From Roseomonas sp. (GTDB lineage: Bacteria; Pseudomonadota; Alphaproteobacteria; Acetobacterales; Acetobacteraceae): 64,000 nucleotides of DNA. The notes below the pieces were generated by a model. That model was given only the letters and a program-made list of their open reading frames with translations, did no database searches and was not told the origin of the DNA. The DNA lies in assembly GCA_031180725.1 (NCBI GenBank), contig JAPSLO010000001.1, forward strand, positions 62,001-126,000, given 5' to 3'. The position numbers and the translations under genes were made by a program. How positions within the stretch are numbered: the stretch's first letter is position 1; each line of letters begins with the position of its first letter. Of this stretch, positions 35,328-43,930 are shown one piece after another.

Positions 35328-36622
35328 CGCCCCACCACCTCCGCCCCGGTCAGCAGGATTTCCCGCAACACCGCGGCACCGTGCAGAAAATCCTCGAATT
35401 CCATCGCCTCGCGCGGGTTGTGGCTGCCGTGCTCGTTGCGAACAAAGACCATGGCGGTCGGCACGCCGGCATTGGCGAAGATCGCGGCGTCATGGCCGGC
35501 GCCGCTTGCCAGCACCTCATGCGGCATGGCGGCCGCGGTGCAGATGGCGCGGGCATGGTCCAGCAGGCGCGGATCCATGGCGGCGGGCGGGGTGCGCACG
35601 CCCTGGCCGAGCTCGATCCGCACGCCGCGCTCGCGGGCGATCTCCGCGGCTTCGGAGGCGGCGAGTTCGCCGAAGGCATCCAGCGTCGCCTGGCTTTCGC
35701 TGCGCCATTCCAGGGTGAAGCGCAGCTCGCCGGGCACGCGGGTCATGGCGTGCTCGCGCGGATCGGTGGCGAAGATTCCGAAGGTCATCACCAGATCCTC
35801 GCCGCGCTCCAGCAGGGTGCGCCAGCTTGCGTCCAGCCGCATGGCGAAATCTGCCGCACCCAGCACGGCATCGCGGCGCAGCCAGCGCGGCACGGCGCCG
35901 GAATGCGCGGCCTCGCCCAGCGCGCGGGCCTGCGGATGGCGGTGGTTGCCACGGATGCCGGAGACGAGGCCCACCGGCACGCGCCGCGCCACCATCACGG
36001 GCCCCTGCTCGATATGCAGTTCCACGAAGTGGGAGAGGCTGGCGGGGTCCAGCAGGCGCCGGCGGGCGGCGAGGGCCTCCACATCCGCGCCCTCGCGCGC
36101 CATGGCGGCGCCCAGAGTAAGGGCAGGATCGCGCAGGTTCTGCAGTTGCAGCCAGGCCGGATCGAACAGCCCGAACAGGGCGGAGGAGCCGAGATAGGGA
36201 CGGCCGTACCAGGCGCTCTCCTCGCCGCGCATGACGAAAAGGTGCAGAGTACGGGGACCGCGCGGCAGACGGGCGGCGTGCAGCAGCGCCAGCAGCCCGG
36301 CGATCACCCCTGCCGCGCCATCGTAGTTGCCGCCCTGCGGCACACTGTCCAGGTGAGAGCCGGTGGCCGCGGCGGGCAGGGCGGGGTCGCTGCCCGGCAG
36401 TGTCACGCGCAGGTTGCCGGCCGTGTCCCAGACGCAGTCCAAGCCGGCCTCGTGCGCGATGGCCGCGACGCGGTGCATGGCGCGGGTTTCGCCAGGGCCA
36501 TAGGTCTCGCGCGTGATGCCGGTGCCGTCATGATCGGCCTGGCGCAGCGCCTCGAACAGGGTACGGGCCAGTTCGGCCAGGTCGGGCGCGATGGCGAGCG
36601 GGGAGGGGGACGGCATGTCCAT
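35324..36622 (-). CDS. M20 Zn-dependent N-carbamoyl/allantoate amidohydrolase
   Basis: A 432-residue M20-family hydrolase of the allantoate amidohydrolase, beta-ureidopropionase and N-carbamoyl-L-amino acid hydrolase group, which removes a carbamoyl group as CO2 and ammonia. Metal ligands are readable: GSHLDSVPQGGNYDG (His, Asp), MRGEESAWYG (Glu), VELHIEQGPVM (His) and the late EHGSHNPREAMEF (His); GAGHDAAIFA is also typical. Its stop overlaps the pyrE start, and pyrK-pyrD are divergent 97 bp away. In this setting N-carbamoyl-aspartate is a plausible substrate, but that is inference. Confidence 0.88.
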   Translation of the reverse strand: MDMPSPSPLAIAPDLAELARTLFEALRQADHDGTGITRETYGPGETRAMHRVAAIAHEAGLDCVWDTAGNLRVTLPGSDPALPAAATGSHLDSVPQGGNYDGAAGVIAGLLALLHAARLPRGPRTLHLFVMRGEESAWYGRPYLGSSALFGLFDPAWLQLQNLRDPALTLGAAMAREGADVEALAARRRLLDPASLSHFVELHIEQGPVMVARRVPVGLVSGIRGNHRHPQARALGEAAHSGAVPRWLRRDAVLGAADFAMRLDASWRTLLERGEDLVMTFGIFATDPREHAMTRVPGELRFTLEWRSESQATLDAFGELAASEAAEIARERGVRIELGQGVRTPPAAMDPRLLDHARAICTAAAMPHEVLASGAGHDAAIFANAGVPTAMVFVRNEHGSHNPREAMEFEDFLHGAAVLREILLTGAEVVGR

Positions 36623-36719
36623 GCCCGACCATTGGCCCCGGGAAGCCCATCATGCAAGCCGGCCTTGACTTGGCGCCCCGCCCGCCGAACATCGGGCTTT
36701 ACGACGGAGACCCGTTGGA

Positions 36720-37538
36720 ATGGATCTGGGACCGGCCGCCTTTCCCGTGGCCGAGCAGGCCTGCCGCGTGATCGAAAGCGCGGCCGTGGGCCAGCGTTAT
36801 CATCGTCTGCTTCTGGATGCGCCGGAACTTTCGGCGCGAAGCCGTCCAGGGCAATTCTTCCATCTTCTGTGCCGCGACAGCGCGGGCAATGGTCCCTATC
36901 TGCGCCGGCCAATGAGCATCTGGCGCTGCGGGCCGGACCAGCCCCTGGGCTTCCTGCTGCATGTGAAGGGCAAGGGCACCGCGGCGCTGGCGGCGCTGCG
37001 TGAAGGCGACCGGCTTTCGGTGGTCGGGCCGCTGGGGCAGGGGTTCAGGCTGGATCCCCGCTGGCGGCGCATCCTGATCCTGGCGCGCGGCGTCGGGCTG
37101 GCCACGCTGGCGCCGCTGACCGGCGCAGCCGCGGCGCTCGGGATCGAGGTGCAGGCGGTGCTTTCCGCCCGCTCGCCGGATGACCTGATGGCGGAAGAAT
37201 TCGCCGGCACCTCCGGCGCGCGGATCACCCCGGTCTTCGATTCCGACGGCAGCAGCGAGGTGCCGCGCGTGGAGGCGCTGCTGCGCGAGCGCTTCGCGCT
37301 GGAACGGCCCAATGCGGTCTTCACCTGCGGCTCCAACCGGCTGTTCCTGCTGTTGCAGCGCCTGGCGGCGGAATTTGGCATCCCCGGTCAGGTGGCGCTG
37401 GAACAGCAGATGGGCTGCGGGTTAGGCATGTGCTTCTGTTGCGTTCGCCAGGTGCGCGACGCGGCGGGGCGGGTGGTGAATCTCCGCGTCTGCGCGGAAG
37501 GGCCGGTCTTCGATCTGCAGGCAGCGCTGGCATGGTAG
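36720..37538 (+). CDS. pyrK: Dihydroorotate dehydrogenase electron-transfer subunit PyrK
   Basis: A 272-residue protein of the ferredoxin-reductase fold: the flavin-binding part YLRRPMSIWRCGPDQPLGFL near residue 60, GKGTAALAALREGDRLSVVG near 82 and an NAD-binding part. The C-terminal CGLGMCFCC with a later Cys ligates the 2Fe-2S cluster typical of PyrK. PyrK passes electrons from PyrD to NAD+ in class 1B dihydroorotate dehydrogenase. Here the cluster core is CGLGMC-FCC. The ATG at 36720 is modestly supported by TTGGA. It overlaps pyrD by seven bases, so the subunits are made together. Confidence 0.88.
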   Translation: MDLGPAAFPVAEQACRVIESAAVGQRYHRLLLDAPELSARSRPGQFFHLLCRDSAGNGPYLRRPMSIWRCGPDQPLGFLLHVKGKGTAALAALREGDRLSVVGPLGQGFRLDPRWRRILILARGVGLATLAPLTGAAAALGIEVQAVLSARSPDDLMAEEFAGTSGARITPVFDSDGSSEVPRVEALLRERFALERPNAVFTCGSNRLFLLLQRLAAEFGIPGQVALEQQMGCGLGMCFCCVRQVRDAAGRVVNLRVCAEGPVFDLQAALAW

Positions 37539-38467
37539 ACCTTACGACGCGCATCGGATCGCTGACGCTGGCCAATCCGGTGATGCCAGCTTCCGGTACA
37601 TTCGGGCCGGAACTGGTGCAGGTCTTCGACCTCGATCGTCTGGGCGCGCTGGTGACGAAATCCATCACGCCCGAATACCGCGCCGGCAACCCGCTGCCGC
37701 GTCTCTGCGAGACGGAGGCGGGCGTGCTGAATTCCATCGGCATTCCGGGCAAGGGGCTGGACCACTTCATCAGCCAGGCCATGCCCGAATGGCGGCGCTT
37801 TCGCGCGCCGCTGGTGGTCAGCCTCTCCGCCCCCAGCGTCGCCGCCTTCGCGGATGCTGCGGCACGGCTGGCGGCCACGCCCGGCGTGGCGGCGATCGAG
37901 GCCAATATCTCCTGCCCGAACCTGGAGGAGGATGGCCGCGCCTTCGCCATGCATCCCGAACCCGCCGCCGCGGCGACGGCGGCAATGCGGCGCGTGGTCG
38001 GGGACCTGCCCCTGTGGGTGAAGCTTTCGCCCAATACCGGCGACATCGCCGCCGTGGCGCGGGCGGTGGAAGATGCGGGCGCGGACGCGCTGGTGGTGGC
38101 AAACACCATCCTGGGCCTGGCGATCGATATCGAGACGGCGCGGCCGAAGCTGGGATCGGGGATGGGCGGCTTCTCCGGCCCCGCCTTCAAACCCATCGCA
38201 CTGCGTCTGGTTTGGCAGGTGGCACAGGCGGTGCGCATCCCGGTGATCGGGGTGGGCGGCATCGCCGCCGCGGCGGATGCGGTGGAGTTCCTGATGGCCG
38301 GGGCCAGCGCGGTGCAGGTGGGCACCGCCACCTTCGTCAGCCCCACGGCCATGCTGGAAGTGATCGAGGGCCTGCGTGACTTCTGTGCCCGCAAGGGCAT
38401 CCGCGGTGTGGCGGAGCTGACCGGCGCGGCTTTGCCGAGGACGGGGTTGCCGCAGGCGGCGGAATAG
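37532..38467 (+). CDS. pyrD: Dihydroorotate dehydrogenase, class 1B catalytic subunit
   Basis: A 311-residue FMN enzyme that interconverts dihydroorotate and orotate. The start MVDLTTRIGSLTLANPVMPA and the blocks ASGTFGPELVQVFDLDRLGA, VTKSITPEYRAGNPLPRLCE, IEANISCPNLEEDGR (substrate and FMN contact), VKLSPNTGDIAAVARA and GVGGIAAAADAVEFLMAGAS are typical of class 1B. With PyrK it forms the NAD+-linked complex, which differs from the membrane quinone-linked class 2 usual in proteobacteria. ATG 37532 lies within the pyrK end; the frame is open from 37430, but homology begins here. Confidence 0.92.
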   Translation: MVDLTTRIGSLTLANPVMPASGTFGPELVQVFDLDRLGALVTKSITPEYRAGNPLPRLCETEAGVLNSIGIPGKGLDHFISQAMPEWRRFRAPLVVSLSAPSVAAFADAAARLAATPGVAAIEANISCPNLEEDGRAFAMHPEPAAAATAAMRRVVGDLPLWVKLSPNTGDIAAVARAVEDAGADALVVANTILGLAIDIETARPKLGSGMGGFSGPAFKPIALRLVWQVAQAVRIPVIGVGGIAAAADAVEFLMAGASAVQVGTATFVSPTAMLEVIEGLRDFCARKGIRGVAELTGAALPRTGLPQAAE

Positions 38468-38480
38468 CGGGGCAGGCCGG

Positions 38481-39242
38481 TCACCGCAGGAAGCCCGCCG
38501 CGCGGGCCGGGCCGCGGCCAGCAATGGGGATCGGCATGCTGCGATAGGCATCAAGCCCCCGTCCGCCGCTGGCCGGGCCGGTGGGCATGGGGATGCGTTC
38601 CGCCCCGTTGGACAGCATCGCGCCGCCACCGCCCGCCGCCACCGCCGGGCGCAGCAGGCCGGCCTGGGCGCCGAAGCGAGGCAGGGCGGCAAGCTGGGGC
38701 AGGGTGGGATGGGGCTGGGCCTGTTCCGACTGCCAGGCGGCCAGCACGCGGGTGCGATAGGCCTCGGCAAATTCTGGCGTCTTGGAGTGATAGGCCGCCG
38801 CCGCCGCCTGCCAGTCGTTGCGGGTGGCGTTCAGTTCCGTCAGGAAGCGGGCGGCATAGCGGGCATTGGTGGCAGGATCGAAGGCGGCGTCCAGATTGGC
38901 GAAGGCATCCGGGTGATGCCGCAGGTTGATCTGCATGCAGCCCACATCGATGGAGCGCACGCCGCGGGCCTGCAAAGCCTGCACCTCGGCGATGGCTGCC
39001 GCCTTGGTGGGAAAGAATTGCCCGCGCCCCTCGGCATTGATGGTCCAGGGCCAGGGGTGGAAGGCGCCCGTTTCAGGGTCGCGCCGGCCGGATTCGACGC
39101 GGGCAATGGCCATCAGGAGATGCGGCGGAAGGCCGGCCGCACGCTCCGCCCCTTGGATAGCAGCACGGCAGAGCAGGCCCGGCTCGGCCCGGGCGGGCAG
39201 GGCGAGGGTCAGGCAGCAGAGCAGGAGGGACAGCAGGCGCAT
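38481..39242 (-). CDS. Lytic transglycosylase-like (SLT) periplasmic protein
   Basis: A 253-residue exported protein with a signal peptide (MRLLSLLLCCLTLALPARAE) and an SLT domain: HLLMAIARVESGRRDPETGA holds the catalytic Glu in the ES motif, followed by a GCMQINLRHHP motif (MQIN) and NARYAARFLTELNATRNDW and AAAAYHSKTPEFAEAY. These enzymes cut peptidoglycan glycan strands to give 1,6-anhydro ends. The C-terminal 75 residues are Pro/Ala/Gly-rich and of unknown function. The frame is open to 39428, but the signal peptide starts at 39242. It converges on pyrD with a 13-bp gap. Confidence 0.88.
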   Translation of the reverse strand: MRLLSLLLCCLTLALPARAEPGLLCRAAIQGAERAAGLPPHLLMAIARVESGRRDPETGAFHPWPWTINAEGRGQFFPTKAAAIAEVQALQARGVRSIDVGCMQINLRHHPDAFANLDAAFDPATNARYAARFLTELNATRNDWQAAAAAYHSKTPEFAEAYRTRVLAAWQSEQAQPHPTLPQLAALPRFGAQAGLLRPAVAAGGGGAMLSNGAERIPMPTGPASGGRGLDAYRSMPIPIAGRGPARAAGFLR

Positions 39243-39360
39243 GCCCCGGCCGGCGCAAGTGGCGTGCCAGGGCGGGCGGAACTTCCCGGGGGCTGCGCCT
39301 CCAGACGCTCGCCGGAGGCGCTGGCCGCCCCTGGACCGCACCATAAGCGTCACGGGCGCG

Positions 39361-39425
39361 CCGGTGACGCCCCCTTCCTTTCCGTTCCAAAAACCTCCGA
39401 GGTCCAGGAGGTCACCGCCTCCTGA
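39361..39425. repeat. Mosaic intergenic repeat, copy C
   Basis: The gap upstream of the transglycosylase and after the poly-ferredoxin gene holds module 2a (39361-39388, CCGGTGACGCCCCCTTCC) next to module 1 in the opposite sense to copy A (39389-39425, AGGTCCAGGAGGTCACCGCC). The stretch 39243-39360 also has G+C-rich stems but no gene. Module order differs from copy A, which makes this a mosaic family. Confidence 0.7.
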
Positions 39426-39453
39426 CAAGGTCCACGAGGCAATGCCCCTGGCA

Positions 39454-41481
39454 TCAACCCTCGCGCTCGGCCTCCCGCAGCCAATCCTCGCTGGTGCGTG
39501 TCACGGGGCGCGGCGGGCCGGCATAGGGGTCCAGGCCCCCTTCGGTCGCCTCGAAGACCCGGCAATCCTCGCAAAGCCGCAGCACGCGCAGGCGGTTCGG
39601 ATCAGCGAACATCCAGTGGTTCACGGCCGAGAGCCGGCGCGTCACCGCCTCGATCTGGCTGCGCACGCCGAAGGGCTTCGCGCAGCGCTCGCAGCAGAAG
39701 GGTTCTTCCTCCTTCACCACGCGCACCTGCGCGCTCTCGGCGGAAAGGTTCAGACGCGGGACGAGGGTGATCACCTTCTCCGGGCAGGTGGCGGCGCAGA
39801 GGCCGCATTGCACGCAGGCATCCTCCAGGAAGCGAAGCTGCGGCTTCTCCGGGTTCGCACTCAGCGCGCCGGTCGGGCAGACGCTGGTGCAGGCGACGCA
39901 GAGCGTGCAGCCCGAAACCTCCACCCGTGCCTCCCCGAAGGGGGCGAGCGTCAGCATGGGAATGGCGCCCTCGCGCCAGTTGGCGCCCTCGGCCAGCGCA
40001 CGCGCGGCCTGGCGAAGGATCTCGCGCGAGGCGCCCATGGCGAGATGCGTGGAGGGCGGGAAGGGCAGGCCGCGCTTCGGAATGGCGCGCAGCGCTTCGC
40101 CAAGGGTGAAGGGATCGTCCGTCTCGACCGCTGCGGCGCGCGGCGCGCCGTGATCGGGCACGCCCAGGCCAGCCAGGACATGCTGCGCATAGTCTAGGTT
40201 GCGGAACACACCTTCCATGCCATGCGCGCGTCGGCCCCTCATCAGCAGCCGGACCTGCGCGGCGCCCCAGGCGAAGGCGGAAAGCAGCGTGGCGAGGTCA
40301 AGCTGCGAGACCTCGTTCACGCGCAGCGGCAGCACGCGGGCTGGCAGGCCGTCGCCATGGCGGGCCAGGGCTTCGATCAGCGCCTCGCCATGCGCGTCGT
40401 GAAGCAGCAGCAGCGGGGTCTCGCCACCCGCTTCGCGATAGGTCAGCAGCAGCGTGCGCAGGCGCCTCAGAAGCGCATCCGTGCTGGGCAGGGCGTAGCT
40501 GGCCGCGCCCGTCGGGCAGACAGCGGCGCAGGCGCCGCAGCCGGCGCAGATCTCGGCACTGACCAGCACCGAGTCCTTGCCAGGGGTGATCGCGCCAGTG
40601 GGGCAGAGATCCAGGCAACGCGTGCAGCCGGTGCGGCGGTTGCGGCTATGGGCGCAGAGCGTGGCGTCGAAAGTGATGAAGCGCGGCTTGTCGAACTCGC
40701 CCACCAGGTCGCGCGCCGCCGCCGCCGCGCGTTCCATCGCGGCGGCATCGGCAGGATCGGCGCGCAGATAGCCCTGGCGCAGCTCATGAGTGGGGAACAG
40801 CGGCGCGCCGCCGGTCAGGTCCAGGATGATGTCGCAGCGGCTGCGCGCGCCATCCTTCGCCGGCCCCCATTCATAGGCGGCGCGGGAGGAGGGGCGCGGC
40901 ATTGCGTAGCCATCCACCACCACCTCGAAATTCCCCAGCCAGCCGGTGGCGCCGCGGGCGCGGCCGCGCGCGACAGGGAACTCGGCCGTGCGCAGCGGCG
41001 GCACCGGTTCCGCGCCGCTCAGCAGCACGGTGATGTCGAGCGTCTCGGCGAGCTTTCCTGCGGCGTCCAGCGCAGTGGCATCGCGCCCCAGCACCAAGGT
41101 GATGCCCTCGCTCTTCAGCGGCACCAGCGGCGTCGCGGGCATCGGCACCTGGGCCGCGGCGATCAGCGCAGCCATCTTGGGGCCGGCGGCGTGGCCTTCG
41201 TCGGACCAGCCGGCAGTCTCGCGGATGTTGACGAAGGTGAGGGCGCCGCTGTGCCCGGCGGCCTCGGCTTCCTGCTGGAAGAGCGGCGCCTGGGCGGTGC
41301 AGGCCACGGTAATGGCGCCGCCCTGCTCCACCGCGGCAAGGAAGCGGTCGAGCTGCGAAAGGCAAAGCTGTTCGGCCCCGCGCACCTCTCCGGACATCCC
41401 GCCCCTTTGGCAGCCGCGCGCGATGGCGCGGCCGTCCAGGGCCATGGTGTCCTCGCAGCTGCAGACGAAGGTGACGGTCAT
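39454..41481 (-). CDS. Multi-[4Fe-4S] ferredoxin-type protein of the formate dehydrogenase locus
   Basis: A 675-residue, apparently cytoplasmic protein. The N-terminal third resembles a reductase accessory region (MTVTFVCSCEDTM with a Cys-x-Cys). It is followed by four ferredoxin motifs (CTRCLDLCP near residue 285, CAGCGACAAVCP near 312, CTLCVACTSVCP near 525, CVQCGLCAATCP near 560) and a zinc- or Fe-S-like CCERC/CEDC pair near the C-terminus. Such proteins accompany Fdh operons in alphaproteobacteria and may carry electrons or aid Fe-S and Mo centre assembly. It is divergent from the lipoate-ligase-like gene across 105 bp with a leader hairpin. The precise role is unknown. Confidence 0.85.
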   Translation of the reverse strand: MTVTFVCSCEDTMALDGRAIARGCQRGGMSGEVRGAEQLCLSQLDRFLAAVEQGGAITVACTAQAPLFQQEAEAAGHSGALTFVNIRETAGWSDEGHAAGPKMAALIAAAQVPMPATPLVPLKSEGITLVLGRDATALDAAGKLAETLDITVLLSGAEPVPPLRTAEFPVARGRARGATGWLGNFEVVVDGYAMPRPSSRAAYEWGPAKDGARSRCDIILDLTGGAPLFPTHELRQGYLRADPADAAAMERAAAAARDLVGEFDKPRFITFDATLCAHSRNRRTGCTRCLDLCPTGAITPGKDSVLVSAEICAGCGACAAVCPTGAASYALPSTDALLRRLRTLLLTYREAGGETPLLLLHDAHGEALIEALARHGDGLPARVLPLRVNEVSQLDLATLLSAFAWGAAQVRLLMRGRRAHGMEGVFRNLDYAQHVLAGLGVPDHGAPRAAAVETDDPFTLGEALRAIPKRGLPFPPSTHLAMGASREILRQAARALAEGANWREGAIPMLTLAPFGEARVEVSGCTLCVACTSVCPTGALSANPEKPQLRFLEDACVQCGLCAATCPEKVITLVPRLNLSAESAQVRVVKEEEPFCCERCAKPFGVRSQIEAVTRRLSAVNHWMFADPNRLRVLRLCEDCRVFEATEGGLDPYAGPPRPVTRTSEDWLREAEREG

Positions 41482-41586
41482 CCGGCCTCGCTTCCCCGCG
41501 GTTCTGGCGGCCTCGCTCTAGGCTCGGGGATTACAGGACCATATATCCCTCCCTTGCCCGGCTTGCGAGGGAGGGCCAGCCAGACC

Positions 41587-42315
41587 GTGTCGTCCAGCAT
41601 CGCCACATCCGGCCTGCCGGAGCTGCCCTCCGTCTTCACCCCTGTCGTGCCGCTGCGCGAGGTCGGCGATGCGCTGGCGCGCGCGGTGGAGATGGCGCCG
41701 CAGCACGGGGCCGGAACGCTCTGCTGGGTGCGCTCCGCCGCCCGGATCGAGGCGGCGGTGGTGCTGGAACCGGAATGGTCCCTGGCGGCAGCGCGGCCGG
41801 CCATCTATGCCGCGGCCTCGGCCCTGGCCGATGCGCTTGCCGCCTTCGGCCCGCCGGAGGTGCCGCTGACCTTCCGCTGGCCGGGCGAGGTCTTCGTCAA
41901 CAACGGCCTGGTCGGCCAGGTGCGGATCGCCTGGCCGCCGGGGCAGGCGGAGGATACGGTGCCGGACTGGATGGTGGTGGCGGCGGAGGCCCGGCTGATG
42001 TTCCCCCAGGGCTGGGAGCCGGGCCACGGCATCCACCAGACCGCCCTGCAGGAGGAAGGCTGGGATCTGGAAGAGGCGAGCGCCAAGGAGCTGACCGCCG
42101 CCTGGGCCCGGCACCTGATGGCCAACCTGGCGGAGTGGCAGCGCGCCGGCCCCGGTGGTGGCTTCCGGCGGCTGGCGGAACGCTACCTGGCCCGGCTGGA
42201 ACAGGATGAGCGGACGGAAGGCGGACGGCGCGGGCTGGATCCCGCCACCGGCGACCTGGTGGTGGAACGCGACGGCACGCGCCATCGCTTTCCATTGGCG
42301 GAGGCATTGGTTTGA
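41587..42315 (+). CDS. Biotin/lipoate-protein ligase-like protein
   Basis: A 242-residue protein of the biotin/lipoate ligase fold family (a DUF4444-like C-terminus is recalled, not checked). Helix-strand blocks ALARAVEMAPQHGAGTLCWV, LTFRWPGEVFVNNGLVGQVR (the fold's W-P-x-D/E-like substrate loop) and LDPATGDLVVERDGTRHRFP fit. The catalytic lysine of true ligases cannot be located. GTG at 41587 is the first codon of the homologous frame; the long open extension upstream is antisense to the ferredoxin gene. It overlaps the DUF6505 gene by four bases, opening a five-gene overlapping operon. Confidence 0.75.
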   Translation: MSSSIATSGLPELPSVFTPVVPLREVGDALARAVEMAPQHGAGTLCWVRSAARIEAAVVLEPEWSLAAARPAIYAAASALADALAAFGPPEVPLTFRWPGEVFVNNGLVGQVRIAWPPGQAEDTVPDWMVVAAEARLMFPQGWEPGHGIHQTALQEEGWDLEEASAKELTAAWARHLMANLAEWQRAGPGGGFRRLAERYLARLEQDERTEGGRRGLDPATGDLVVERDGTRHRFPLAEALV

Positions 42316-42863
42316 CGCGACTTCCCCGCACCATCCGCCTCGATCCGTCGGACACGCTGATCTATGACCCGCCAGCCGCGCCCGGCGAATGGGCAGTGCC
42401 CGGCGGCTTCGAGTTCTGGGACGAGGACCCCGCCACCATGTCCGGCAAGCGCCGCCAGGCCTTCCGCGGCGGGTTCCTGGGTCTTGCCTCCTTCGGCTGG
42501 TCCACGCTGGTGGAGGTGGCGGAAGCGACGCCGGAGCAACGCGCGGCGGCACGCGCGGCGCTGGCCGCGCATATCCGCAACCGGCATGGCGCACCGGATG
42601 ACACGGCGGCCGAGGCGGCGGCCGAAGAGGAGATCGCCTTCGCCGAAAGCCTCTGCGATTATCCGCCGGGCACCATTCTGGCCCTGACGCGCAGCGAGGA
42701 GGCGGGCGAGATGCGGGAGCGGTTCCGCACCCTGCACCTGCGTGACACGCCGCATACCGGCTTCACCGGCCTGCCGGTCTTCGGCATTTCGGTGGAGGAA
42801 GGCGAGGAGGCGCCGGTGGAGCATCCGGACCTGACGAAATTCGCGGCCAGGAGGCCGGGTTGA
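42312..42863 (+). CDS. DUF6505 family protein
   Basis: A 183-residue soluble protein beginning TRLPRTIRLDPSDTLIYDPP, with GEWAVPGGFEFWDEDPATMS, RRQAFRGGFLGLASFGWSTL and an acidic helical middle. It is recalled as the DUF6505 type, a family found next to the lipoate-ligase-like and DUF6352 genes in formate dehydrogenase loci; that name is not verified here. TTG start at 42312 overlaps the preceding stop (TTGA). The role is unknown; a maturation function for formate dehydrogenase is suggested by context only. Confidence 0.7.
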   Translation: MTRLPRTIRLDPSDTLIYDPPAAPGEWAVPGGFEFWDEDPATMSGKRRQAFRGGFLGLASFGWSTLVEVAEATPEQRAAARAALAAHIRNRHGAPDDTAAEAAAEEEIAFAESLCDYPPGTILALTRSEEAGEMRERFRTLHLRDTPHTGFTGLPVFGISVEEGEEAPVEHPDLTKFAARRPG

Positions 42864-43930
42864 CCGAGCACCACCACCACCACCCGGCTCCGCCGCCCGG
42901 CCTGGCGCCCGGGGATTTCTGGGTGGCTTCCGGCCATCACCTTTGCGACCGCGACGAGGAGGGGCGGATCCACGCCACACCCGACCTCTGGCGTGCTTTC
43001 TGCGCCCGGCCGGAACTGATGCCCCCGCCCGAGGCCTGCGACGCCGAACGCCGTCTGCACGCCGCGCTGCTGACCGACCCGCTGCGCGCCGTGACACCGG
43101 CGGAGCTTGCTGCCCTGGAAGACCCGGATGCGCGGGAGAACTGGCAGGTGTACCTCGCCTTCCGCGACCGCGTCGCCGCCGCGCCGAACCTGGAGGCCGC
43201 CTGGGTGCGGCTCTACAGCGAAGGCGTGCAGGGCGTGCCGCCGCTGTTCCTGCAGATGCTGACGCATCTGGTCACGCGATCGGCGTTGGAAGGCGTGGGT
43301 GACCCCTTTGCGCTGCGCGCGGCGGAATGCCTGTTCCGCCCGCAGCGCGCCGGCATCCACCAGGGCGCGACGCTGCTGGCGGATGAGGAAGTGCTGGAGA
43401 TGAAGGCCGCCGACCACGGCTTCGGCGCGCTGGGCCAGCTTCTGGTGGAAGCGGGCGCCCCGCCGCGCGAGGTGGAGTTGGACGTGCTGAACGAGGCCAA
43501 TGCGCCGGCCTATTTTGCGCGCTCCGATGCGCATGACTTCGCGTTGGACATCGCCGAGGGCCGCGAGGGCCAGCACGGCCTGGCGCGCGCGCTGGAACAC
43601 TTCATCCGGCACATGCTGGGCGAGACAGTCACGATCCGCCCTGTGCCGGTGATCGAGGACAGCGACTGGACCTGGCATGTCGGGCTGGATGCGGAAGCCA
43701 CCACCATCGCCAATGATCTGTGGCACGGGAAGAAGGTGAAGCAGGAGAGGCTGGCGCGCATCCTGTGGCTGGGCGTGCTGGACTTCGCCGAGACCTCGCG
43801 CGTGCTGCCGCGCGTCGCGGGCAAGCCGGTGTATCTGGCGATGGCCATGGATCCCGCGCAGAAGGTGCGGATGAAGCCGCAGAACCTGATTGCCGGCCTG
43901 CCGCTGAAGCCCAGGGATGCGGCGGCATGA
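42860..43930 (+). CDS. DUF6352 family protein
   Basis: A 356-residue soluble protein with a His-rich N-terminus (HHHHH at residues 4-8), GDFWVASGHHLCDRDEEGRI near 23, a helical core, and TWHVGLDAEATTIANDLWHG near 270. It is recalled as DUF6352, again a formate-dehydrogenase-locus family of unknown function. TTG start at 42860 overlaps the DUF6505 stop, and its own stop overlaps the DUF3305 start. The N-terminal histidines could bind metal, but no other metal motif is evident. Confidence 0.7.
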   Translation: MTEHHHHHPAPPPGLAPGDFWVASGHHLCDRDEEGRIHATPDLWRAFCARPELMPPPEACDAERRLHAALLTDPLRAVTPAELAALEDPDARENWQVYLAFRDRVAAAPNLEAAWVRLYSEGVQGVPPLFLQMLTHLVTRSALEGVGDPFALRAAECLFRPQRAGIHQGATLLADEEVLEMKAADHGFGALGQLLVEAGAPPREVELDVLNEANAPAYFARSDAHDFALDIAEGREGQHGLARALEHFIRHMLGETVTIRPVPVIEDSDWTWHVGLDAEATTIANDLWHGKKVKQERLARILWLGVLDFAETSRVLPRVAGKPVYLAMAMDPAQKVRMKPQNLIAGLPLKPRDAAA

